From: Bacillota bacterium
GTDB taxonomy: Bacteria > Bacillota > Clostridia > Acetivibrionales > DSM-1351
Length of the DNA stretch: 64,000 nucleotides
NCBI GenBank assembly: GCA_023390335.1
Contig: JAEWCZ010000062.1
Coordinates: 58,255-122,254 of the forward strand
Reading direction: 5' to 3'
The position numbers and the translations under genes were made by a program. Below the pieces are notes generated by a model that made no database searches, was not told where the DNA came from, and saw nothing but the letters and a program-made list of their open reading frames with translations. Positions within the stretch are counted from its first letter, which is position 1; each line of letters starts with the position of its first letter. This document shows positions 18,182-28,520 of the stretch, piece by piece.

Positions 18182-20350
18182 TTATTTCTTCCACTTGGCT
18201 AGAGCATCGGCAAGAGCTGAATTTATACTTTCGTCCTTTTCCTGTTGTCTCATAAATTTGGCAACATCCTTCTTGTCTACCTGATCACCCTTGCGCTTTT
18301 TAAAGGCATCCAATTTTTCCCTGTAACCACAGGAACAGTAGAAGGATTTATTCTCGCCTTCTCCCCTGATTTCCATCTTCTTGTGACATTCAGGGCATCT
18401 GGCATTTGAGATTACAGTTACCGATTTTCTATAACCGCATTCTCTGTCAGGGCAGACATGCATTTTCCCCTTCTTGCCGTTTACTTCTAAAAGATATTTC
18501 CCACATTCCGGGCATTTTTCTCTGGTTACGTTATCATGTTTGAACTGTTCTGAGCTTGCGATGACTGCTCCTACTAATTTTTTTGCGTAATTTTTCATAT
18601 CACCTACAAATGCAGTTGAATTGACCTTACCTTTGCTAATTAATGAAAGCTGCTGCTCCCACTTTGCTGTAAGCTCGGGAGATTTCAGGTCAGCCGGCAC
18701 CAGTGAAATAAGCTGTGTTCCCTTTGAGGTAGGGTAGATTTCCTTGCCCCTTCTTTCTATATAGAAGGTGTTAAATAGCTTTTCTATTATATCTGCCCTT
18801 GTAGCAGGCGTACCAAGTCCGCTGGTGCTTTCTAAGGCCTCCTTTAACGCTTTGTTGTCTACAAACTTACCCGGATGCTCCATCGCAGAAAGTAAAGTGG
18901 CCTCGGTATACCTTGCTGGTGGCTTGGTTTTTCCATTTATTGCTTTAGGTGCTACAACTTTTGCTTTATGCCCTTTTTGAATATCTGGAAGAGATTGGTC
19001 ATTGTCATCTTCGTCACTGTCTTCATCAAGCTTTCCAAAACCGTCATATACTGTTTTCCAGCCAGATGACCTGACTATCTTTCCTTTTGCGTAAAAGCTT
19101 TCTCCTGCTATATTTAGCTTTACCGTAGTCTGCTCATATTCAAAAGGTTGGCTTAGTACTGCTATAAATCTCTTGACTATAAGATCATATATGTTTCTCT
19201 CTTCTGAATTCAGCGAGGACAGATCCACAAATTGTTCTGTTGGTATTATTGCATGGTGGTCTGTAACCTTGCTATTATCAACAAACCTTTTTGTAACACT
19301 TGGTTTGTTTCTCATAACTCCCTGTACAAGCTTTGCATATGGGCCTACGGCTATGCTCTTCAAGCGTTCGTTTAAGGTCGGTACAATGTCATCTGTTATG
19401 TACCTTGAATCTGTTCTAGGATACGTAACCAGCTTGTGCGACTCATAAAGACGCTGCATTATATTCAGGGTTTGTTTCGCTGAGTATGAGAACTTTTTAT
19501 TTGCATCTCTTTGCAACTCTGTCAGGTCATAAGCCAATGGAGGCAATTCTTTTTTGGTTTCCTTTTTAACCTCAACGACTTCACCCATTTGCCCTGTTAT
19601 TTTTGTTACTATTCCGTCTGCCTCTTCTTTGTTGAAGGTTCTGGTTTGGTTACTTCTGCTGTCCTGCCACTGTACAGAAAATCCGTTAAACTGTGCGGAA
19701 ATTGTCCAGTAGTCTTTAGGCCTGAATTTACGAATTTCCTCTTCCCTCTCAACGATCATTGCAAGAGTAGGTGTCTGCACTCTTCCCGCTGATAACTGTG
19801 CATTGTATTTGCAGGTCAATGCCCTAGTTACATTTAATCCAACAAGCCAATCGGCTTCCGCTCTGCTCTGCGCCGAGTAATACAGGTTGTCATATTCCTT
19901 GGAAGATCTCAACTTTGCAAAGCCTTCTTTTATGGCCTTATCAGTCTGAGATGAAATCCATAGACGTTTTATTGGCTTTTTGAAGCCTGCTTTCATTATA
20001 ATCCATCTGGCGACAAGTTCTCCTTCCCGCCCCGAATCGGTAGCTATTACAAGGTCATCCACATCCGCTCTGTTTAGAAGGCCCCTTACTACACCATATT
20101 GTTTTGCAGTCTGCTTTATTACTACCAGTTCCATTTTGTTTGGAACCATTGGCAGGTCTTCAAGATTCCACGTCTTGTATTTGTTGCCGTAAGCTTCGGG
20201 GTCTGCAAGTGTAACAAGATGTCCCAAAGCCCAGGTTACGATATATTTTTTCCCCATTATATAGCCATTGGCATTCTGCCCGCAGTTTAGGACTTTTGCC
20301 AAATCTCTTGCCACCGAAGGTTTTTCTGCTAGTACTAATGTAAAACCCAT
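18182..20350 (-). CDS. topB: DNA topoisomerase III
   Basis: A 722-aa type IA topoisomerase. The TOPRIM domain is at residues 1-140, with the catalytic Glu in LAEKPSVA and the metal site in ATDSGREGELVAR. The active-site Tyr is in LVTYPRTDSRYI near residue 310. Two C-terminal zinc-ribbon modules occur near 620-650 (CPECGKYLL, then CPDRECGY) and 655-680 (CPECHKKM, then CSCGY). It decatenates DNA using single-strand passage. It is a single gene with RBS GGAG upstream. Length is normal. Confidence 0.95.
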   Translation of the reverse strand: MGFTLVLAEKPSVARDLAKVLNCGQNANGYIMGKKYIVTWALGHLVTLADPEAYGNKYKTWNLEDLPMVPNKMELVVIKQTAKQYGVVRGLLNRADVDDLVIATDSGREGELVARWIIMKAGFKKPIKRLWISSQTDKAIKEGFAKLRSSKEYDNLYYSAQSRAEADWLVGLNVTRALTCKYNAQLSAGRVQTPTLAMIVEREEEIRKFRPKDYWTISAQFNGFSVQWQDSRSNQTRTFNKEEADGIVTKITGQMGEVVEVKKETKKELPPLAYDLTELQRDANKKFSYSAKQTLNIMQRLYESHKLVTYPRTDSRYITDDIVPTLNERLKSIAVGPYAKLVQGVMRNKPSVTKRFVDNSKVTDHHAIIPTEQFVDLSSLNSEERNIYDLIVKRFIAVLSQPFEYEQTTVKLNIAGESFYAKGKIVRSSGWKTVYDGFGKLDEDSDEDDNDQSLPDIQKGHKAKVVAPKAINGKTKPPARYTEATLLSAMEHPGKFVDNKALKEALESTSGLGTPATRADIIEKLFNTFYIERRGKEIYPTSKGTQLISLVPADLKSPELTAKWEQQLSLISKGKVNSTAFVGDMKNYAKKLVGAVIASSEQFKHDNVTREKCPECGKYLLEVNGKKGKMHVCPDRECGYRKSVTVISNARCPECHKKMEIRGEGENKSFYCSCGYREKLDAFKKRKGDQVDKKDVAKFMRQQEKDESINSALADALAKWKK

Positions 20351-20687
20351 ATTTAAATTAATCTCCTTAAAATATAATATATTTCTGATAGTATTGCTTT
20401 TGGACTTTTATTAAAAACCAAAAGACAATGACACTGGATTTTTAAGTAAAAATTCCTTATGTATTTATAATAACAGAAACATAGCAAACACCAAAAGCTT
20501 TATGTAATATATTTATATTTTATAATCACATCTTCGTTATAAAGTAATCCAACTGACTCTACTCTCGAGCTACTGGAATTTATATTTCTTTTTAAATAAT
20601 ATTACCATATTTGTAAAAATTATATTGATTTATTTATTAAATATGTTTATCATAGATTCTAATGTAAAAAAAGGAGGATTTTGTAAA
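20351..20687. other. Divergent intergenic region, topB / dockerin protease
   Basis: An AT-rich 337-base region that must hold both promoters. A 7-bp stem CTTTTGG/CCAAAAG lies at 20397-20424 close to topB. No riboswitch or repeat recognised. Confidence 0.5.
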
Positions 20688-22724
20688 ATGTTTAAAAAGT
20701 TTTTTGCTTTAATCACTATATTATTAATATCAGTCTCGTTTTTTAGTACTAATGTCTTCGCTGATACTACATATCAAACGAACAAGAAGCTTCTTGTAGT
20801 CTTGGTTGAGTTTACAGAGGAACCCGGAACATTAGATTCTTATCCGAACAATAAAAACAGTGACGGGACATATAAATATGACGGGATAATCAAAAATAAT
20901 GATGCTTATTACAGTCATTTGTTCTTCGGGGATTATGGAGGTACTGTAAGGCAGTATTACAGGCAAGTATCCGACGGAAAACTGGACTATATGCCTGCTG
21001 AAGAAACAGCCGGGGTTAGTAACGATGGTATTGTACGAATTAGACTCCCATTCGCACATCCTAACGAATATTTGGACAACGTAACTGCAGGTTGCTTAAG
21101 TTATAGAGCTCAAGATATGATCGTTGAAGGTTTATTAACAAACGATCTATTCGACAGTAGTGTTAATTTTTCAACATTTGATACAAATTCTGATAATGCT
21201 ATTCCCCTTGATAAAATCTATAATACAGCAGATGATGAACTGAATATTGTATTTGTACTCGCCAGCGGGGAGGTACTGCCGAAAACACGTGCCTTTTGTT
21301 CTATGCCATACAATGCCCAGCTAGATAACACAACCATAACTGGTATGTTTACATTTCTTAATGATACTTCCTCATTAGGAACAATATGCCACGAAATTGC
21401 TCATTTACGCGGTGCTAGCGACCTATACAATATGAAGGGAACTAATATAATCGACGAAACTATTATGTTTAACTCCAATGTAAGTTCGTATCTGGACCCA
21501 TATCATAAAATAAAATTGGGATTTGTAAGTCCTACAATAGTGGAGTCATCAGGTACATACACGGTTAATTCAGCAGATCCAAACAACCCCGGTCAGTACA
21601 ATGTTTTGAAAATTCCTATTCGTGCAGATTACGGTAAGCAAGAATATTTTCTTGTTGAAAACAGACAATTTAACGGCTTTGACGAGGCACTCAAACTAGG
21701 GCGTCTATATGGAGGCATTGCAGTCTGGCATATAGAAGAAAACCTTAATAACTCTGGCATGTCAAGAATCAGGCTTGAGATTGCAAAAAAAATGGAAATA
21801 CTACCCAATGGTGACGGTATAGAAGAAAGTTTCTACTATGCCGGAGGTACGGGAAGTGATACTTTCGGATCTTCCACTTTGCCTTGCAACAGTAAGAACT
21901 TTTCCGACAAAGACGGTATGGTAACTATTACAGTCAATAGTCCAAGTTCAAGCTCCATGTCGATTACTGTAAATAAACTGAACACGCCCCCTCAGAATTT
22001 CAAAGCTTCATCTGAAGGATTAAATACCAAGCTTACCTGGGATCCTGTTGATGGCGCATCTGAATATGAATTAAAAGTGGATAATAATGAATTTATAAGC
22101 GTTGGTTCCGGAACAAGTTATTTGCTGCCATATAACCAACCGGATGGGCAGCAGGAAGAAGAATCATATACCAACAAACATTCCTATATAATTAGAGCAA
22201 AAGATGTATATGGATCTACTATTGAATCAAGAGAGATCGATACAATGGGAATTAGATATGGAGATGTGGACAGAAATGGCTTAGTGGATAATCGTGACGG
22301 GGCAATGCTAAACGACTACCTATTGGGCATAAAGAGTTTTTTAACCGACACACAGATGCTCGCAGCAGATGTAGACGGTAGCGGAGCCCTTGACGCATAT
22401 GATTCTTATTTAATAAGTTCATACACCGCTGGAATTACTAACCAGTTCTCTGTGGGACAACTGAAAGTAATTACATACGGTGATGTTAATGGGGATGGAT
22501 TTGTGAATTTGGATGATTATGCCATTGTTAATGCCAATCCAGACGGCCCTAATGGGGAGAGAAGGATAACTGACCTTGTACAGCGTATAGCTGCACAGGT
22601 ATCTACCAGCAATCCGGATGGAAGCTCGGATATTTCAATCACCTTTGATGCTGGTTGTATAAAAGATTATATAGACGGCAAACTAATGCGTTTTTGGGTA
22701 ATGACTGATCCTCACAGTAAATAA
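20688..22724 (+). CDS. Secreted M6-family metalloprotease with divergent dockerin
   Basis: A 678-aa secreted protease. The signal peptide spans residues 1-26 (ending VFADTT). The M6 (immune inhibitor A-like) catalytic core has HEIAHLRGASD at 235-245, giving the HExxHxxGxxD zinc motif. A fibronectin-like segment runs about 430-515. The C-terminus (about 524-588) is a dockerin with two calcium loops (DVDRNGLVD and DVDGSGALD), so the protease could join the cellulosome. A third calcium loop, DVNGDGFVNLDD, follows at about 597, which is unusual. The cohesin-contact pairs read Asn-Arg and Ala-Tyr, unlike the other dockerins here. ATG 20688 follows AAGGAGG and is preferred to the upstream in-frame start. 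Confidence 0.9.
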   Translation: MFKKFFALITILLISVSFFSTNVFADTTYQTNKKLLVVLVEFTEEPGTLDSYPNNKNSDGTYKYDGIIKNNDAYYSHLFFGDYGGTVRQYYRQVSDGKLDYMPAEETAGVSNDGIVRIRLPFAHPNEYLDNVTAGCLSYRAQDMIVEGLLTNDLFDSSVNFSTFDTNSDNAIPLDKIYNTADDELNIVFVLASGEVLPKTRAFCSMPYNAQLDNTTITGMFTFLNDTSSLGTICHEIAHLRGASDLYNMKGTNIIDETIMFNSNVSSYLDPYHKIKLGFVSPTIVESSGTYTVNSADPNNPGQYNVLKIPIRADYGKQEYFLVENRQFNGFDEALKLGRLYGGIAVWHIEENLNNSGMSRIRLEIAKKMEILPNGDGIEESFYYAGGTGSDTFGSSTLPCNSKNFSDKDGMVTITVNSPSSSSMSITVNKLNTPPQNFKASSEGLNTKLTWDPVDGASEYELKVDNNEFISVGSGTSYLLPYNQPDGQQEEESYTNKHSYIIRAKDVYGSTIESREIDTMGIRYGDVDRNGLVDNRDGAMLNDYLLGIKSFLTDTQMLAADVDGSGALDAYDSYLISSYTAGITNQFSVGQLKVITYGDVNGDGFVNLDDYAIVNANPDGPNGERRITDLVQRIAAQVSTSNPDGSSDISITFDAGCIKDYIDGKLMRFWVMTDPHSK

Positions 22725-22747
22725 CCTATGATTGCTGCATTAGCAAA

Positions 22748-22796
22748 AACCCTGGCACCGGCGGCGGCTAAGTAACCGCCGGTGCCAGGGTTTTTT
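22748..22796. terminator. Strong bidirectional terminator
   Basis: A perfect 17-bp stem, AACCCTGGCACCGGCGG with its complement, around an 11-base loop. It has T-runs on both strands and lies between the convergent protease and OPT transporter genes. Confidence 0.93.
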
Positions 22797-24717
22797 AAGA
22801 TTTATCGTCTCCCACCTTAGCTTTCAAAATAGGCACTATTGTAGCTACTACCAGCACTATCAATAATATAAATGCCATTCCATTTGTAGCAACAAAACCA
22901 CTTGGAGCAGCGCCCTTTATAACACCTGTAACTTGCAATATTATACCTATGAGGCCTATTATAGACCCTCCGGCAACAAGTCCGGATGATAAGCTTATAC
23001 CATTTGAAACCCTTGCATCTTTTTCCTGTTGAGATTTGCTGGCTTTTTCAACAAAATATCTAACTAATGCACCTATCAAAATAATAGAAGTTGTTGATAT
23101 TGGCAAATAGAAACCTATTGCTACCGTCATTACTGAAAGTCTCAACAAGAATAAAACTACTCCCATTACAGCACCGACTATAACCATAACCCATGGCAAT
23201 TTGCCTGACATTATACCTGCTGTCAAGGTTGCCATCAAATTCGCTTGTGGCAATGCAAAAGCAACATTATCACCAGTCATAGCTAGTTGGTTGGAAAGTA
23301 ATAATATAGTTCCGATAACCACAGCAGTACCAACCACACCGGCTATTGTAAAGTATTTCTGCATTTCATTTTTACTACCACCAATTAAAAAGGTAACTTT
23401 TTGTGATTGAGTATAACCACCTGCCATTGCTATAGCAGTAACAATAAATGTACCAAATAAAAGTAAGGACCTGTTATTACCAGTGTTTTTCCATCCCAAT
23501 ACAACAAATAGTAATGTTACAATAACTATAGAAGCTATAGTCATACCCGATACAGGTAGATTAGAGGTTCCTATGGTACCTGTTAAACGACCGGCAACTA
23601 TAACAAATAGCAAGGATAAGAATAATGACAATATCGATGCAGATATTGCCATCAATATATTACCTTTTGAAATTATAAAACCACCTATAAATCCAACTAC
23701 TATCCCTCCTATTAATATCAAGCTTTCAGCAGATGAAGACTCACCGTTTTTAGAAGATTTGGCATTAATAGTTTCTTTTATAGATGATATTATGGTTGGT
23801 ATAAGTTTTAAAGCACCTATCAATCCACCTGAAAGCATCATACCGGCACCCATGTACTTTACATAACTTCCTGCGATATGCTTAACTTGCATACTGTTAA
23901 TAGCAACGTCAGGGTTATTCCATACATTTGCACCTTGTTTGCCGAGTTCAGCGAAATAACCGATTAAAGGCGTAATCGCGAAATTAGATAATATTGAGCC
24001 TGCAAACATAGCTACCGAAACGTCCATACCGACAATAAATCCTATTCCTAATAAGAGAGGGTTTACTTCGATTTCAAATCTCCACTTGTAAAAGGTTTCA
24101 TTTACATAGCTAATAACATTGTTGGCAACATTCAAAAACGAACTTGTTACAACAGTTATTATGCCACCTATACCGAACCCGATGCCCATAAACTTCATTG
24201 ATTCCCCGGCACCTTCTGAAGCAACTAAGGTTTCAGATATAGCCATTGACTCAGGATACATCAATTTACCATGTTCTTCAACAATTAAGTAATTGTGAAC
24301 AAGCGCTGCTATTCCTACACCGAATAAAACTCCTCCCGCAGCAACAATAAAACCTTCCAGAAATGTGATTTTAAAACCTATCAAAAGAACTGCCGGTAAA
24401 ACAAATATAACACCACTAGCTACAGATTCTCCACCACTTGACATTCCTTGAACTAAGTTTTTGGCGAGTATGCCTTTTTGCTTGGCGAATAATACAATAA
24501 ACGCTGAACCTATTATGGAACCGGGTATTCCGGCAGCAACTGTAAGCCCGGATTTCATTCCTGAATAAGCTGTAGATGCTGTGAATAAAACAGCTAAAAT
24601 AATACCGATTATTAATACAGCAAAATTTCCACCGGATTTAGAACCATCGGAAACATACGGTACATAGTCTTTTCCGTTTACGCCGCCATAAGCATCTTTA
24701 GACAACTTTTTATCCAT
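22795..24717 (-). CDS. OPT-family oligopeptide transporter
   Basis: A membrane protein of about 640 aa with some 15 hydrophobic segments. Family features include TAYSGMKSGLTVAAGIPGS near residue 50, and SGGESVASGVIFVLPA and YPESMAISETLVASEG further on. OPT carriers import short peptides or metal chelates, driven by protons. The open frame extends to 24771, but ATG 24715-24717 with GAGGT 8 bases upstream fits better. It starts 14 bases after pepD. The pairing with a dipeptidase makes peptide uptake the likely job. Confidence 0.9.
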   Translation of the reverse strand: MDKKLSKDAYGGVNGKDYVPYVSDGSKSGGNFAVLIIGIILAVLFTASTAYSGMKSGLTVAAGIPGSIIGSAFIVLFAKQKGILAKNLVQGMSSGGESVASGVIFVLPAVLLIGFKITFLEGFIVAAGGVLFGVGIAALVHNYLIVEEHGKLMYPESMAISETLVASEGAGESMKFMGIGFGIGGIITVVTSSFLNVANNVISYVNETFYKWRFEIEVNPLLLGIGFIVGMDVSVAMFAGSILSNFAITPLIGYFAELGKQGANVWNNPDVAINSMQVKHIAGSYVKYMGAGMMLSGGLIGALKLIPTIISSIKETINAKSSKNGESSSAESLILIGGIVVGFIGGFIISKGNILMAISASILSLFLSLLFVIVAGRLTGTIGTSNLPVSGMTIASIVIVTLLFVVLGWKNTGNNRSLLLFGTFIVTAIAMAGGYTQSQKVTFLIGGSKNEMQKYFTIAGVVGTAVVIGTILLLSNQLAMTGDNVAFALPQANLMATLTAGIMSGKLPWVMVIVGAVMGVVLFLLRLSVMTVAIGFYLPISTTSIILIGALVRYFVEKASKSQQEKDARVSNGISLSSGLVAGGSIIGLIGIILQVTGVIKGAAPSGFVATNGMAFILLIVLVVATIVPILKAKVGDDKS

Positions 24718-24731
24718 TGTATATACCTCAA

Positions 24732-26189
24732 TTATTTTATATTCTTTAGTACTTCCAATAAGTATTCCCACATCCTCTGAACCGAAGAAATACTCATATG
24801 TTCATTGGGAGTGTGAACGTCATATATATTTGGTCCGAATGAAATTGAATCGAGTTGCTCAAATTTTTCTGCAAACAGTCCACACTCAAGTCCGGCGTGT
24901 ATTGCCGTTATATGTGGTTTCTTTTTGTACATTTTTTCATATACATCTTCGAAAACTGTTCTTATTTTTGAATCAGGATTATACGCCCATTCAGGGTAAT
25001 CTGATTCTGTAACAACACTTCCACCGTTTAGTTTGGCGGTTACAACAAGTCTGGTTGTTAACTCATCCTTTAAACTTCTTACTGAGCTTCTTATTGAGCT
25101 TATAAATTCTATACAATCTTTTAAAGTCTCAATTACCCCAAGGTTCAAGGAGCTTTCCACTAAACCCTTAATATCCATGCTCATTGAAGTTACCCCATTT
25201 ATCAGCAGGTACAAATAGTTAACTGCATTAGTAGTTGATTCTTTTGATAGCATTTCCGTGGGATGGTCAGGCAAAACTTCTAATTCCACTCTTACATCTG
25301 GGTCTGATGTTCTCAATTCTGTTTTAAACATTTTTTCACATTCAGATATTTTGTTCTCAACTAATGCCTTATCATCTGCTCTTACTAAAATAACGACATC
25401 TGTTTCACGCGGGATTGCATTGTGTTTTGAGCCTCCGTTTAATGAGCTAAGCCTAAAATCCGTTTCCGTTAAAATAGACATAAGTATGCGACCCATCAGT
25501 TTATTGGAGTTCCCTCTTTCTTTATCTATCTCCATGCCTGAATGTCCGCCCTTTAGGCCTCTAATTTTTACTACATATGGAACAAGGTTTGCATCTGCAG
25601 CTTCCAATACTGCCGGAATTGATGTTTTAGCTGTACGTCCACCTGCACAACTTACTAATAGAGTACCCTCTTCTTCTGAATCTATGTTAATAAGTATTCT
25701 TCCTTTTAAATTTTCCGGTTCCAGTGCTATAGCTCCATCCATTCCTGTTTCTTCAGAAGTGGTAACAAGTAGTTCTATGTCCGGATGTTGATATTCATCA
25801 GAAGCTAATATTGCTAATCCCATGGCAACTGCAATTCCGTTGTCTGCGCCTAAAGTTGTGTCCGTTGCATAAATCATGTCATCAATTATTCTTAACTTTA
25901 GCGGGTCTTTGTTAAAATCATGCTCTACTTCTTTATTTTTTTCACACACCATGTCCATATGCCCTTGTAGCACAACAGCAGGGCTGCTTTCAAATCCAGG
26001 TGTTGCCTTCTTTCTTATAACAACATTTAATGCAGAATCCTGAACATATTCCAACTGGTGTTCTTTTGCGAAGGTTACCAAATAATCGCTGACCTCTTTT
26101 TCATTTCCTGAACCTCGTGGAATCTGTGTAAGCTTTTCAAAGTATTTAAATACATCAATAGGTTGTAAGTTTTTAAGTATTTCAGTCAT
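24732..26189 (-). CDS. pepD: Aminoacyl-histidine dipeptidase PepD (M20 family)
   Basis: A 485-aa cytoplasmic dinuclear-zinc dipeptidase that cleaves Xaa-His and related dipeptides. M20 landmarks are LQGHMDMVCEKN (metal His, catalytic Asp) near residue 80, TLGADNGIAVAMG near 117 and TSEETGMDGA near 148 (catalytic Glu-Glu). IPRGSGNEKEVSDYL near residue 23 is typical of PepD. It is the first gene of a pepD-OPT operon; imported peptides would be hydrolysed here. RBS GAGG precedes the ATG. Confidence 0.94.
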   Translation of the reverse strand: MTEILKNLQPIDVFKYFEKLTQIPRGSGNEKEVSDYLVTFAKEHQLEYVQDSALNVVIRKKATPGFESSPAVVLQGHMDMVCEKNKEVEHDFNKDPLKLRIIDDMIYATDTTLGADNGIAVAMGLAILASDEYQHPDIELLVTTSEETGMDGAIALEPENLKGRILINIDSEEEGTLLVSCAGGRTAKTSIPAVLEAADANLVPYVVKIRGLKGGHSGMEIDKERGNSNKLMGRILMSILTETDFRLSSLNGGSKHNAIPRETDVVILVRADDKALVENKISECEKMFKTELRTSDPDVRVELEVLPDHPTEMLSKESTTNAVNYLYLLINGVTSMSMDIKGLVESSLNLGVIETLKDCIEFISSIRSSVRSLKDELTTRLVVTAKLNGGSVVTESDYPEWAYNPDSKIRTVFEDVYEKMYKKKPHITAIHAGLECGLFAEKFEQLDSISFGPNIYDVHTPNEHMSISSVQRMWEYLLEVLKNIK

Positions 26190-26382
26190 AATAATTACCT
26201 CACATTTCTTATTTTGAATCGTTCACTTAAAGTTCTATATCATTATTATACTAATTAACCATTAATATTAAACATAGGGAATATTCTTTGCTTGTATGGC
26301 ATAATTAATCACCCTGTAAAACATTGACATATCCTTATTCAAATAGTTACAGTATTACTAATATGTCATTTGGAGGTATCCC

Positions 26383-27632
26383 GTGAAGAAAGTATTTATG
26401 GTTTTGGCAGTGGCTTTAATATTATGTCTTTCTATTGGTAATGTAACTGCTGCATCTACTCAAGCAAACAAGAATAAGCCTATATCTATTGCTTTTAAAG
26501 ATAAGAATTTGGAAAAAGCTATCAGACAGAAAATAAAAAAGCCGAAGGGAAATATATATACAACCGATTTAATAAAAATCAAAGAACTAGATCTGATTAA
26601 TATAGGAATAAAAGATATTACTCCTTTAAAATGGTGCACTAATTTATCGAAACTGAATTACAAAATATAGAATCACCAAACCCTAATGACGTTAAAGATA
26701 TTTCATCTTTGAAGTACCTAAAAAAACTTACATACCTTGATTTAACATGTAACGACTTTTTGAGTACATCCCCTTTAAATGTATTAACTAATTTAACAAA
26801 CCTATATCTAGGATATACGGATACTATTAAAGATATTAGTTTCATTAAGTCTATGAAAAAATTAAAATCCTTAGGTTTAGCAGGTATGGATTTAACAAAT
26901 ATATCAGCATTGAAATCGTGTAATAATTTAGAAGATTTAAATTTATGTAGTAACAACATCAGTGATTTAACCCCACTAAAAGGTCTCACAAGATTAAAGA
27001 AGCTTGAACTATCCATTAATGAAATAAACAATTTAAGTCCATTAAAGGATTTGAAATCTTTGAAATATTTAGGTCTTATGCATAATAATATTGAAAATAT
27101 ACTTGATTTACGTAATTTAGATAGACTGGAACATCTGTACTTACGGGGTAATAAAATATCTAACTTTTCATGTGTAAAACCTTATTATAATAACCTTAAA
27201 GAAAAAGATTTTGAACCTAATGTGCTTTTGTCTGCCTTAAAGTATTCTAATTATACATCCACAGAAGGTTGTTCAATTGGTTACTGTCCTACCCTATATG
27301 ACTGTATTGTTTTCCATATGTATGATGGAATGGATCTCGGTGAAAACAACATGCAATCTCTAGAATATGATATCAACGCAAAATACAACTTTTTTGAAGG
27401 TGTTTTTAGTGACTTCAATATAAATTATGAATCGAACCACGAAACACGTATTAAAATTTGGGGAGACGATAAGCTGTTATATGCATCTGAAGCTATCAAA
27501 TTTGGAGATGACCCTATCCCTTTTAGAATTGATATAAGCGGAGTTAATAACCTAATAATCCAGATTGAAAGTTCTGGGAACGCACTATGTGACGATTCTG
27601 AGTATATATTAAGCAGTCCATACTTATATTAA
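26383..27632 (+). pseudogene. Secreted leucine-rich-repeat protein, broken by a one-base frameshift
   Basis: The start is GTG 26383 after TGGAGG. A signal peptide (residues 1-24) is followed by leucine-rich repeats of about 22 residues, such as LEDLNLCSNNISDLTPLKG and LKKLELSINEINNLSPLKD, over about 200 residues. A C-terminal beta domain (NPCBM-like or unknown) follows. The frame stops at 26670, and the same repeat pattern resumes in another frame. Adding one base after CTG 26655 restores an unbroken repeat reading KL-ELQNIESPNPNDVKD. The protein would then be about 416 aa. It is a real mutation, a sequencing error, or less likely programmed slippage. LRR proteins of this type bind other surfaces; the target is unknown. 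Confidence 0.75.
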
Positions 27633-27638
27633 TCAAAC

Positions 27639-28136
27639 TTATTTCATTTCTTTCTCTATCACTATACAACTATGTATTATCTCCCTTTTTGTCCACCATT
27701 CCAAATACATTTGCCGTATTTCGTTTATAGATATTTCTTCACAACTAAATATACTAGGTTGCACAACTTGCTTTTCATCAAGCCATATCAACCACAGTTC
27801 TAAATGCTGCCCTGGTCTAATATTATCTTTGAGGTATTTCAACAGTTGATTTGCCCTTGGTTCTGAATAATTGAAAATTACTGAATATATCAACGGCTTA
27901 TCAGTATACCATCTCACATTATCCTCAAATAAAGTACAGCGATTAATAACCAGTTCGCCTACGTCACTCCTGTTTTTATAGTAAACTATCTTGGTATTTG
28001 GATCCATTTCATCCCAGGGTATAATATCTGCCTTTATTCCTAATTCCACAGCCTCCCTGACAGTAATCACTTTTTCTTTTGAATTGAATACCTCTGGTAT
28101 TTCATAATCTGTAGCTATAAACGAGAAAGAACTCAT
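27639..28136 (-). CDS. Hypothetical protein, 165 aa
   Basis: I do not recognise the family. The protein is soluble, acidic and without signal peptide or membrane segment. It is mixed alpha/beta with many aromatic residues (WLIWLDEK, YLEWWTKR). It ends six bases from the convergent LRR gene and has no co-directional neighbour nearby. The length and clean start support a real gene. Confidence 0.6.
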   Translation of the reverse strand: MSSFSFIATDYEIPEVFNSKEKVITVREAVELGIKADIIPWDEMDPNTKIVYYKNRSDVGELVINRCTLFEDNVRWYTDKPLIYSVIFNYSEPRANQLLKYLKDNIRPGQHLELWLIWLDEKQVVQPSIFSCEEISINEIRQMYLEWWTKREIIHSCIVIEKEMK

Positions 28137-28520
28137 ATTGACACCTCATTATATATTTCATTCACTAGTTGTATCTCTACATTATTACACAAATTACGTT
28201 ATTTGGCTTAACACCAGCCGGAAATTTTTTACGGAATAGATGTGAAAATTTTTCGGGATTATTTAAGATTCTTTGTCAATTATTGACATCCATGTAATAA
28301 ATATATAAAATAGTGATAAATAACCACTGAATTTACGCATTATTTAACGTACATCTTTTCAACAATTGTAATTATTCAAAAATTTATTCTTGCAAGACAC
28401 TTCATCTAGAATCGATACAAAATTTTTACTTAGAATTATTATTCCATTAAACTGTATGGGCTGATAAAACAAGCTGTAAGTCTTTTTTTATAAAAAATTT
28501 AATACGTGGGGGAATTTTAA
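28137..28520. other. Intergenic region upstream of ccmF, long leader
   Basis: 384 bases without a gene. It holds a good promoter (28283-28311), then a leader of about 200 bases before the ccmF ATG. The leader is very AT-rich. I found no clear riboswitch or terminator hairpin in it. GGGGG at 28507-28511 serves as the ribosome site. Confidence 0.5.
28283..28311 (+). promoter_or_regulatory. SigA-type promoter of the ccmF-cytochrome operon
   Basis: A perfect -35 TTGACA at 28283-28288, a 17-base spacer, and -10 TAAAAT at 28306-28311 (5 of 6). Transcription would start near 28318, about 200 bases before ccmF. Confidence 0.65.
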
